64,000 bases of DNA from Ashinkailepas kermadecensis (lineage: Eukaryota > Arthropoda > Thecostraca > Neolepadidae). The notes under the pieces were generated by a model that did no database searches, was not told where the DNA came from, and saw nothing but the letters and a program-made list of their open reading frames with translations. Position 1 is the first letter of the stretch; the number at the start of each line of letters is the position of its first letter. The translations under genes were made by a program, and so were the position numbers. Location of the stretch: positions 186,001-250,000 of the forward strand of contig JAOTOM010005113.1 in assembly GCA_034440615.1 (NCBI GenBank), given 5' to 3'. Positions 12,001-24,000 of this stretch are shown here, in pieces.

Positions 12001-15000
12001 GTTCCCATCCTAGAGCGCAGCTAAGGGAGCAATTGATCGGGTGGAAGGCGTTGGTTGGTTGGTTATTGGTTTTGCGACACATCGACCGTTGAGTCATATA
12101 GCGTCGCAACTCTCACGCCGATTGGTCGCGGGCGAAGAGTAGCGACAGGTGAATTCAACCCAATTTTTTTATAGACCCTCGTCCCCTGGTGGAAGGCGTT
12201 AAGGCCCCTACAGTAGCCTGGCTGAGGGGTGTTAGTGAGCAATTGACCTGGTTTAGGGTGTTCAGTGCCCCCCCCCCTCTCCCCGTTAGTGTAGCTAGGG
12301 GGTTTTAGGGGAGCAATTGACCAGGTGGAGGATGCTAAGCGCCTGTTCGGCAGCTTAGCCAAGGGGAGTTAGAGTTGATCAGGTTTACCAGGTCGGAGGG
12401 AGCAGTTGAGCAGTTGACCGGGTTGTAGCCGTCGGCGATACGTGGAAGCGATGCAGTTCGATCGCGCTTCCAACGACAGTGCTTATTGTTGTTCTAATGT
12501 GGCTGATGTGTTACAGTACCTAGCTACGAATTGTTAGTAATGCATGAGGCGTTTCTGTCGCTGGACGTTCGAATTGCCGGATGTCGGCCACGAGGTGTGC
12601 AGGCTGATGGGTGTTTCTGGTGTGATCGGCCGCAGTACGACAACGTGCACCACCTGCTGGAGCTGCTGTCGGAGGCCGACCCCACCGTCATGGTGACGGT
12701 GTGCAAGTACGCGGCCGCCTCGCTACTGGAGGTGTTCAAGGACCTGCTGCCCTCCTACAAGCTGCTGGAGCACGACATGACGGAGAAGCTCAAGAAGGAG
12801 ACGATCGTGCAGTACAAGTATGAGAACGCTATGATAAAGGGCTACAAGAAATACCTGATTAAGCTTGAGGAGTACACTAAGGGACTGTCATCGGACCAGC
12901 CTCAACTGAAGGTGAATAATCAGCCTGTCTGATGTCAGAGTCCAATGGTGATGTGCTTTAAATATAATGGGATTATTCAGATCTTCTCAAGACATTGCAG
13001 TCTGATGCTCAGTGACGTGTCTGAATGTATTTGAATTCACAATGCCTTTTTAAACTGAAAATTATTGCAGGCAATCCACTCCTTGATGACATTCTTTGAC
13101 AAGCTCAACTGCTATCCAAAGCAAGCCTCGCGTTTCCAAAACACAATGAGAGTGTTCCCTCGTCTCAACTGCAGTGAAGTTCGCAAGTAGTTCGTTTGAA
13201 ATGCGCACAGATTGTGGCACAAAATCTGGCCACACTCTATCTGGGTATGTCTACGTCTAGGATACGCATGCTTTTCACACCGCCATCTCCTTTGTGGGGA
13301 AGAGCGACCAGCCTGTCCCCGTTGTGGCGATGGCCTGTCTGTGGCCCATATTCTCATCGCATGTCGCCATTTCGAAACAGAACGTCGCCGCTTCCTTGGA
13401 ACTACATCGTGCACCTTTGTGGAATTGCTGGGCAATGGTTCACGCTGCGTTGCTGAACTCTTCCAATTTATGTCTGCTGTTGGTTTTGATGTGGTGTACT
13501 CCCGCCGACAAGTGTAGCATATGGATGTCAATCACCTGGCTGTGCAAAATAACGAGATTATTGCAATGCCATAGCATGCTGTGTTGCGTACTATCGCCCC
13601 TTATTTGACACCGGCACGTTTATACCTGACTCGATTGACGTAGTTATGAGCGCTATATAGCCCATGCCGTTGATACGCTCCGAGCCCCAAATAACAGCAA
13701 CAACTATCTGGGCATGCTGCTCCAGTATCTGGTGTTCCCTCTCACCCATGTCATCGCCACCAGCAGAGTCTGGCCTCTCTACTGGGGTATGCTGTGCCAG
13801 TGTCTGATGTTCCCTCTCACCCATGTCATCGCCACCGGCAGAGTCTGGCCTTCCTACTTCGGTATGCTGTGCCAGCGCCTGGTGTGCGCTCTCACCCATG
13901 TCACCGCCGCTGGCAGAGTCTGGCCTACTGGGGCATGCAGTTACAGTGTCTGGTGTTACCTCTCACCCATGTCATCGCCACCGGCAGAGTCTGGCCTCCT
14001 ACTGGGGTATGCTGTGCCAGCGTCTGGTGTTCCCTCTTACAACCACACCACGACCGCCGGCAGAGACTGGCCTCCTTCTGCCTGGGTATGCTGTGCCAGT
14101 GTCTGGGGTTCCCTCTCACAACCACACCATCGTCGCCGACAGAGTCTGGCCTCCTTCTGCCTGGGTATGCTGTGCCAGTGCCTGGTGCGGTTCCGCGACT
14201 TCAACTTCGCGTCCAACTTGGTGTCGGCGCTGGTGCCGTTCACGAGCCACTCTGACGATACCGTGCGCGCCACCGTCTCGGCCACCATGCGGAGCGTCTT
14301 CACCGAGGACCGCTCCGCCGAGCGCACTCTCGATGTAGGTAGCGCCGGCGTCGTTGCCGCTGCCGCTGATGCTAGGTCGTCACGTGGCCTCGCTGATCGC
14401 CCGGCTCATGCCCGGCTCATGCCCGGCTCATGCCCGGCAGTGCGCCTCGCGGGTCCACACTGGGAATTCCGTCGTGATGTCCTGTACTGGATAGGAATCT
14501 ACAGGAACTTTGCCAGCTGTTAAGGTCCACAGAAAGATACGCATCAAGCAAAGGGCTGCTATCCCGACTGCAGGGTAGCGCGGTACGTTAAAGGGGACGA
14601 GTGGTCTAGGGGTAAGATGCTCGTCTCACAATCGAAAGGTTGTGGGTTCGAATCTCACCTGTCGCTACTCTTCGCCCGCGACCAATCGGCGTGAGAGATT
14701 GGCGACGCTACATGACTCAACGGTCGACGTGTCGTAATTCCAATAACCAACCAACAGCGGTACGTTAAGGGGAGTTATATTTTTTGTTGGTTAATCTAGC
14801 CACGAAGATATTGTTTGAATCAGTAGGTAAGAGGAGGAAAATCCAAAGCGATATTGAGAGATGAGGCTGTTTTCTATTTGGACGAACTTAGCATTGGCAT
14901 TATAGATCGTATTCTTTTGTCCGCCATTGCCATTTTGATTAAAATTGCGCAGCTGTTGATTTATGCATAGCATTGTGAGAACAATGGATTTCCACATATC

Positions 15001-18000
15001 TCGCCATTAATGTTTTCACTAGATCTCTGAATGGTGCAGGTGAAATTACAAGGGGTACAGGAAATAAATGAAGACACGATATAAAAAGGGTACTACCATA
15101 CAGTAATGTCATGCAATTTAAATATTTAGTTTGAATATGACGTCTATCAGGAAGTCGTGTTGACCTCCTGGAGACAAAGTTTTGACTTTGTGAATTGGTT
15201 TTCATTGAACTTCATGGCATACGACTGTATTAACTGCCACTGTTTTTACGATACTCGACTCCTGACCTCTGTGTCATCACAATCGTGCCAGCAGATGTCT
15301 GTTCATCTGTCAATATCATTATTTGCCCCAACTTTTTCTATTATATTGCCCAACTGTTTCAACGTCAAGTGCTTTGATGTCTTCGCCTGTTACCATACAC
15401 TACGAAAAATTAATTTGCACTGCAATATTGGGAAATACACATGGGATAAACGGCATAGGTATTCTTTCGCATTTCGTACGCCATTATACGAGATGAAGTT
15501 GAACCATATTCTGACCACCACAATCGGGCTTGTCGCTACCAAAAGGGCAATTTATTTTCTTTTTGTGGTTGAACAATGGTGAAAATGACTTATGTACGAC
15601 TCCCATCGAAAGTAATGGTAGGTACTGGGCTACAAGATATTGTCATATTGTAATTCTGTAACGATGAGTTGTTTGACTTTGAGACTACTCAAGACAAACC
15701 GACAAATCGACGTTTTTGCATCATGACTTCCGTATCTCCTGTCTTTGACTGCGGTAAAAATATTTTGTAAGCACTACATTGTAGGACAGTGTTAAAAAAA
15801 GTTTTCCGTTAGGTGTGAGATGTCTAGACGATTACAGTGGGATGTCGAAATTCGCCGTGGAAACGATGTATTGAAGCATAACTTGTACGTTCTTCAAACA
15901 CTATTTTGATCCAACAGTGATAACGATCCAAAATACTTATCCTTATCAACCGAATTGTATTACAGACCACGTCATTGGTAATCCTCTTACATAGAATTGT
16001 GCTAAGAGATGTTAGTGCATCACAATCCGCAATGGTGAGTATAAGCATGATGCTCATCAACAAGATACTGTTAGACATTAGATATGAAGGCTTGATAAAG
16101 ACTCATCACGAAGCACGATGTCGACATTATTTCGTTGGGAGGGATGTCGATTCAGTGTTCAGAAAGTGGTATATTCCACCCTATTTCACGAATAATGTAT
16201 CAATGTTGTAGGATCGCGGACGACCTGATGTGTTTCCCCTGGCAGCGGGCCTCGTGACATCTGCTAGCGCCAACAGATGGCGGTGCTTCTTGCCACGGCT
16301 TACGTCACTTGTATTGAAGCCCGGACAGCTAAATGATAACATTTTTGATCGAAGCGCCCTTAAACTCAAATAACGGGCCCGTGCAGAGGCTAGGTTCGAA
16401 GCAATGCTGGCCGTCTGATAAGCTTATGCCGAGTAGCCCCGCTTCGCTGAGCTCGCATTACAGTGGTCGGTATGGGTAGCGTGAGGCTACCTGGCATGCG
16501 TTATGTATTATAAAGGAAAGCATTGTGCATTTTCTTTATTGAATAGTTGTATACTGATTTCACTGATTATACAATAAGTTGACATGCATATAAAATAAGC
16601 TGTAATGCACCCACATGCCACCTGCAAATAGCGTGAGCTTATGTTTAATTGGGCAATGCACGGGGCCGACCGGCTATGTGCGGCCTGTCCACAAACACTG
16701 ACCTTCCAGTGGTCCAGCTGATCAGTTACGGTCGGTGGTCGGCAGATTGTGGGTAAGCTGCACCAGCTGATCAGTTCCGGTCGGTGGTCGGCAGATTGTG
16801 GGTAAGCTGCACCAGCTGATCAGTTCCGGTCGGTGGTCGGCAGATTGTGCGTAAGCTGCACCAGCTGATCAGTTGCGGTCGGTCGTCGGCAAATTGTGCG
16901 TAAGCTACACCAACTGATCAGTTTCTGTCGGTGGTCGGCAAATTGTGCGTAAGCTACACCAACTGATCAGCTTCTGTCGGTGGTCGGCAGGTTGTGCGTA
17001 AGCTGCACCAGCTGATCAAGGCCAAGGAATGGGATTGTCGGCGCGACATCACCGACTTGTTCCTGGCTCTGCCCATCCGACACGCCAACCTGGACAAGGA
17101 GCGGCAGGCGGAGGCCAACGCCAAGAAGTTTATGACCTACAAGGAGAAGCTGAAGAACATGTCGCGCAATGAGAGGAAGGTCTGTCCGTGGTGCAATAGG
17201 GCAGTCGGGTGTAGAAGTGGCCAGGACGTGGACACTGGGCACGACATGATAAGTAGCCATGACTAACGTCCGTTAGTTGGTCTGTCCGTTAGTTTGTCCA
17301 TCAATGAGATGAACGTCATGGAAAGTAATCCGTAGTGTGTTATATATTACAAAGCTTTCAATGCAGTGGCCGTTATGGCCTCGCGGAAGCTACGCAGTTC
17401 CTTCATCCAAATCGATGGCTTCGGTAGTGTTTGAATCGATGCTTTGTTATATTAAGGCTTCGGCCAACTCTGGCCATTTCGAGTCCGTAGGATGAATCAG
17501 ATGGAGAAGGCGATGTAGACTGATTAGTATTGGGATCATGGTTTAGGGATTAGAATGTGGGATTGAGTTTACTAGGGTGTGGAGTGAGGTAGGATGGGTG
17601 GGTGCCGTTGAATGGTACTGACGTGTGCACAAGTTGGCTCAAGGTTCTTTCATGTGAGATGCGGATGTGTTATTAAGCGGAACCAAGCAACCGCTGGATA
17701 TTATGTGCTGGGATATCAAAGCTATCTTTTGGGTGTCGTGGCTGGTGTGTGAATGAACAATGATTAACACACACCCAGGTCTCCGAGCCGTTTTGCACGA
17801 AATCTTCATTAAGAACACATGAAGGTTGAATGTGCCTAAGCTCTTCCTACAGCATGTATTTCGTGTAATTATCTGTGTGTTCTGTAGAGGTCCAAGAAGC
17901 TAGAGGCTCTGGAGCGAGAGTTGATGGCCACACGCGCTGAAGAGAACAAGGGTGACAAGTTGAGGCGACACTCTGATATACTCACCGTCGTCTTCACCGT

Positions 18001-21000
18001 CTATTTCAAGATCTTGAAGCAGATGCCCCGCTCAGGCCTGATGGCCTCCGTACTGGAGGGATTAGCCAAGTAAGCCAATGGGTAGCAGCCAGTAAGCGGA
18101 AGCAGATGGTGGACGTTTACCCCGCTTTGGGCAATGGTTAGGAATCAATCAAGCTCTTTCATTGATTCTAATGGTAAATATCTTCTCAGCCGAATCCAGT
18201 TCGTAACTGCCCTCGGTCTCTGGAAGTCTTGTCACCCTTTGCTCGTTTTTGTAAGGCTTACGCTGTAAGCGAAGACATGGCCGATAGCATAGTCTACGCG
18301 TCCGTCTCAAAACTATGGGACTGATAGTTCAACTTTGATAATGTGAACTTCCTGCCCCCCCCCCTGCGGTCATTCGTCGTGAGATGGTAATGACACCATG
18401 CAGTGGACCGGCTGGGTGTCTCTTCAAGCAACTGGAAGTTCTTTCATCGTAGTGCTCGCGCAGTAAATTGCGCATTGCATAACATCAATTCCGATCATGA
18501 TGTGTATACCTTTACCAAGCGGAACCGGGAACGGCCATTGCCAACAAGGCTCTATCTTTGCATACGTCTGGTGGACTTCTGAGGATTAAGCGCTCTTATT
18601 GGAGAAGATCCTTCCCCATTCTCTATCGGAGGATCTGTTCCACCAAGCATGATGAAATGTAGTAGTTAATCCGTGTTATTAACTCACTATCCCACAATAT
18701 CAGTGACATGTCTATCTAGACTTAGTCTAGTCGTGGCATCGCAGTTGGGTAGGGGCTGCAACTAGACTTCGTCTGCCCTTGAGATGACGCATATGGACTT
18801 ATTTATGGTGAGGTATAACGTGAACAGTTTTGTTCATAAATAAAACATTTGCTTTTGTTTGCCGCTGTGCTACGACTGCATTGAAGTAGACAGGTCACTG
18901 TGCGCCATGTTCGAGACAACGGCTTGTGCAAGGGAAAACTACGCCATGCCCAATGATATTGACGTCACACTCACATCTCTTGTTGTATAGCGTCGGTCTG
19001 ATTTTTGTAGCGCCGATGAGCCTCGCTAGTGCACATTTTAACAATAGTTTGACGTTCCCGATTGTGATTGCCGAGCCATTTCTATAAATGTTCATTATCG
19101 AAACCAATACACCTTAATACGTGTGCTCTCAAAGCGGCAGCATGAGCGGTTTCTACCAACCAGCATCCTTTCACTACATGCGATATTTACATGGCAACTT
19201 TTTGTGGTGCGGCATACCTGCAGGGAAACGGAGCAAATTTGAACCAGCGCCACAGCCGGCGATGGAGGGACGGACGAATAATAGATACCATCTAGCCGAG
19301 TGTCCTGCCACCTGGTGCACCCGATCGCCCGTGTTGTGCGGTTCGGACTCACTCCGCCTGGCCCTGTCTAATCTCGTACAACCGTGCTGTAGCACTTTGA
19401 TCCACCCAACATCTGCTTTCTCCGACGTTCCGTCTGTGTGACAGGTTCGCACACATGATCAACATCGACTTCTTCCACGACCTGGTGGAGAGCTTCCACG
19501 TGTTGCTGGCCGGTCGGTGTCTGACCAGCACGCGTCAGGTGCTGCTCTGCGTGCAGACCGTGTTCACCATGCTGTCGGGCCAGGGCGAGGCCATCAACAT
19601 CGATCCGCAGAGGTTCTACGCGCACTGCTACCGTGCACTTAACGACATCAGTCTGGGTGAGTGGTGACTACCGACCGGACAGTCATGGTGGGCACTGACT
19701 ACCGACCGGGCAGCTTAGGCGAGTGGTGACTACCGACCGGACAGTTTGGACGAGTGGTAGCTACCGACCGGACGGTATGGGTGAGTGATAACTACCGACC
19801 GGACGGTATGGGTGAGTGATGACTACCGACCGAACAGCCAGGGTGGGCAGTGACTACCGACCGGATAGTCGGGGTGGCTACCGACCGAACAGCCAGGGTG
19901 GGCAGTGACTACCGACCGGATAGTCGGGGTGGCTACCGACTGGACAGCCAGGGTGGGCAGTGACTACCGACCGGATAGTCGGGGTGGCTACCGACCGGAC
20001 AGCCAGGGTGGGCAGTGACTACCGACCGGATAGTTAGGGTGGCTACCGACCGGACAGCCAGGGTGGGCAGTGACTACCGACCGGATAGTCTGGATGGCTA
20101 CCGACCGGACAGCCAGGGGGGCAGTGACTACCGACTGGATAGTTGGGTGGCTACCGACCGGACAGCCAGGGTAGACAGTGCCTACCGACCAGACAACCAG
20201 GGTGACTACCGACCGGACAGTCAGGGTAGGCGGTGACTACCGGTCGAGCAGTCTAGGTTCTCTAGGTGTAGGTCCGCAGCCGTACTTTTAAAACTATCTG
20301 GGATGGGATATGTGTTCGGTTTTCATTTGGAGCTCGTGATTCTGACCCGTGAACTCGGGCTGGGAGGATCTAGACTAATTGGGCTGTGTCGATGCTTCGA
20401 GGACATGCTAAGCTTTCGGTTAAGATTGTACCGTTTGACTGGAATTTGATAATTTGGTGATGTGTTCAAGATCGATACAAGTTCGGCGTAGCATGGACCC
20501 GGTTTCCGTAAGATCACATCACACATTCAGATTAAATGTGTGCTTTTAAAAATTATATTATATTCGGCATGCATAGCAATGTACCATTATTTGCTAATTC
20601 AGAATGCTGTTTTCTAATTGAATCACGCCACACGCCACACGCCACACGTCATTGAATCATACCAAATACTGCAATTTTGCGATAACTATTTTTGGTACAT
20701 AACGTACTTCACGGTTCTTGTTTGGCTGGCGGCAGCCAGACTGTGTAAGCCCCTGGAGCACACGTTATCATGACCACCAGAGGATAGTTGCACGTGTGCA
20801 TGACGTCACTGGTGAGCACTGCTGACGTCACTGGTACGCTCGTCAGACGACGGGAGCGACGAGCTGAAGATCGCGCTCGACTCGCTGCAAGTGATGCTGA
20901 TCAAGCGACGCAAGAAGATCTCGCCGCAGCGCGTGCTGTCGTTCGCCAAGCGGCTGTGTTCGCTGGCGCTGCGGGCGCCACATCCTGCCGCGGCGGCAGC

Positions 21001-24000
21001 GCTTGTGATGATACGCGCCATCTTCATGGTGGGTTGACGTCGGCGCATGCACTCGCCGACGGTGCATGTCGTGTCATGGCACTTCCTGCTCAGTGGTGCC
21101 CAGTAGCTGCGGCGGCCAGCACTCCATTCCGCTCTGCGGTGTTTCATTTAATGTAGCTCTTAATTAGTGTCTGGCTAATGCACGACATATTGCACCTGAA
21201 ACCACAGAGTGGTTCATTCTCAATTAGTGTCGGGACAATGCATAAGCTGCTAAGAGCCTTTGCGCTCATATATTGTGTAATGGAATTGTCCGTGTTAATG
21301 TGTGCAGTGGTGGAAGCTATGTTAAATTATGCGGGGCCGCGGTAGCTCAGTTGGTAGAACGTCGGACTCTTGATCGCAAGATGGTGGGTTCGAATCTCAC
21401 AACCGACGGCATTTACCGAGTCCACCCGCGACCAATCGGCGTGAGAGGTTGGCGACGCTGTATGACCTAGCGGTTGAATGCGTCGTAAAAGAACCCAAGG
21501 TTCTTCTGCTGCTTCTTATGTTAAATTATGCGGAAGTGGTAGCGTCTGCGCGTACATCATCGCGCGCGATTGGCGCTTTGTGTCATGCGTACCCTGCCGA
21601 ATTTAGCTGGAGCGTCTAACCGCCCCCCCCGTGACTCCAGGTACACTCGGGCATGGTTGACGTTTTGTATCATGCGTACCCTGCTGAATTTAGCCGGAGC
21701 ATCTAACCGTCCTCCCCCGTGACTCAAGGTACACTCGGGAGCCATTGACATTTTGTGTCATGTATACCTTGCTGAATTTAGCTGGGGCGTCTAACAGTCC
21801 TCCCCCGTGACTCCAGGTGCACTCGGGCACGAGCCGGCTGCTGGACACCGAGTCGGTGGCCAGCGGGCTGTACCGGCCCGACGTGGACGACCCGGAGTAC
21901 TGCGGCGCCGGCAACACGCTGCTGTACGAGCTGACCGCTCTGCGGGTACGTGGAGCCCGCCCGGAGGTGCGGCGGTGACCGGCGACCGGACGCCGCCCCG
22001 TCCGCCCCACCGTCCTGCGTCCACCTGACACGTCGGGCCGGAGTGGACAGCATCGTGTCTGTGTCGGCGTGTCGGCGGCCGGCAGGAGTGCTCCAAGCAC
22101 GTCCATCACGTCACTTTCGTCGCCACCTGCCGGCGGTGCCCTGTGTTTTTGTTCCCGCGTGATGTCGCTGGGCGGTGACCATTTCAGGTGGCATGCAAAG
22201 TGGCCGTCACATTGGAGCCTCGGCCGCACCGACATGTCAAACAAACATGAATAACTTACCGGCAGGTCTGTTTAGATCAATGTCGGCAGGCGAGCTGGGC
22301 GCGGTGGACCAGTGGTGTTTGGTGTTTTTGTGTGGTGTATGTGTTGGCTCTGGCGAGTGGCAATGGTCACTTGAGAGGTGGAATACCCGCCACGCGCTGG
22401 GTGGTGCGTCACCAACCCTTCTCCTCCGGCACGTGCTGCACATCTACTACACGCTCCGTGCGACGTGTTTGCCTATATGCAGTTCGATCTGCGTGTTGTT
22501 GCTAATCAACAGTGCGGCAGCCAGGTCAGCGTGCCTGCCAAGCGTTTGTCCTCCGCTTTGATTGTGCCTTATTTCAACAGGAAATGCCACTATGTCAATG
22601 TATCTTATGTATTGTATGAGGTTCGTGTCAGGAAGGTTCTCTACCGTCCCACAAAGTCGTTACGGCCTGCAGCAAAAGACAAATTTTCTTCGTCCACGAA
22701 TGGATGCCGATATCCGTTCATGCTTTTCTCCGCGTTCTGTGAATGTGCTGTGCTGTTAGAAGGACGGGGGAGTCCCACCGCAATGTCATGCTTGGCGCTC
22801 CGTCAGTATCTTTCCTCTATGGGGGTTTCCATCAGTATACATTGGCTGTCTTCGTCCCGGATGTGACACCTCTGTGGAGGGAGGGAGGTACCACCGGTGC
22901 ACCGTGACCTTCCGTGTTCCAGACCTAACACCTCTGCGGGGAGGGAGGTAACACCGGTATACCGTGACACTCCGTGTTCCAGACCTAACACCTCTGCGGA
23001 GGGAGGGAGGTACCACCGGTGCACCGTGACCCTACGTGTTCCAGACCTAACACCTCTGCGGGGAGGGAGGTAACATCGGTATACCGTGACCCTCCGTGTT
23101 CCAGACCTAACACCTCTGTGGAGGGAGGAAGGTGCCACCGGCGTACCGTGAACCTCCGTGTTCCAGACCTAACACCTCTGCGGAGGGAGGGAGGTACCAC
23201 CGGTGCACCGTGACCCTACGTGTTCCAGACCTAACACCTCTGCTGGGAGGGAGGTAACACCGGTATACCGTGACCCTCCGTGTTCCAGACCTAACACCTC
23301 TGTGGAGGGAGGAAGGTACCACCGGTGCACCGTGACCTTCCGTGTTCCAGACCTAACACCTCTGCGGGGAGGGAGGTAACACCGGTATACCGTGACACTC
23401 CGTGTTCCAGACCTAACACCTCTGCGGAGGGAGGGAGGTACCACCGGTGCACCGTGACCCTACGTGTTCCAGACCTAACACCTCTGCGAGGAGGGAGGTA
23501 ACACCGGTATACCGTGACCCTCCGTGTTCCAGACCTAACACTTCTGCGGAGGGAGGTGCCATCGGTGCACCGTGACCCTCCGTGTTCCAGACCTAACACC
23601 TCTGCGGAGGGAGGGAGGTACCACCGGTGCACCGTGACCCTCCGTGTTCCAGACCTAACACTTCTGCGGGGAGGGAGGTACCACCTCTGTGCCGTTGACC
23701 GCCATGTTTCAGCAGTACCCCCCGTCCACAGAGGAGCTACCACCAGTCGGTGCGCACACTGGCCGCCCACCTGATGCTGTCCTGTCCTGCCCAGGGCGAT
23801 TTCGCCATGGCGTCCACTCTGCGGCAACAGTGAGTGTCCACACTTACCTCACGTCACCTGCCATACATGTTGCCTAGACGTTATTGTTACATAAGCTGAG
23901 TGTTATCGGCACGGACGAGTCTGCCGTGCTATGGCGCCATTGCTGCTTGGCTAACGCTGTCGTCCATCGGGCAGTCATGACTCGTCGAATGGCGGTGTCA

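Noticed and set aside
13196..13608. Host gene frames of 86-104 codons in NOC3L intron 5
   Set aside because: One frame is the decayed LINE C-terminus; the others are its shadows.
13714..14523. 269-codon open frame and its two sister frames
   Set aside because: Product of the 71-79 bp array open in several frames. Only 14,179-14,334 is a real exon (NOC3L exon 6).
21335..21410. Genuine tRNA gene (Lys)
   Set aside because: Head of a SINE with a perfect 16-bp duplication; poor anticodon stem.
23291..23827. 178-codon minus-strand frame and shorter relatives
   Set aside because: Repeat-coded peptides from the 61-62 bp minisatellite; antisense to the NOC3L junction.
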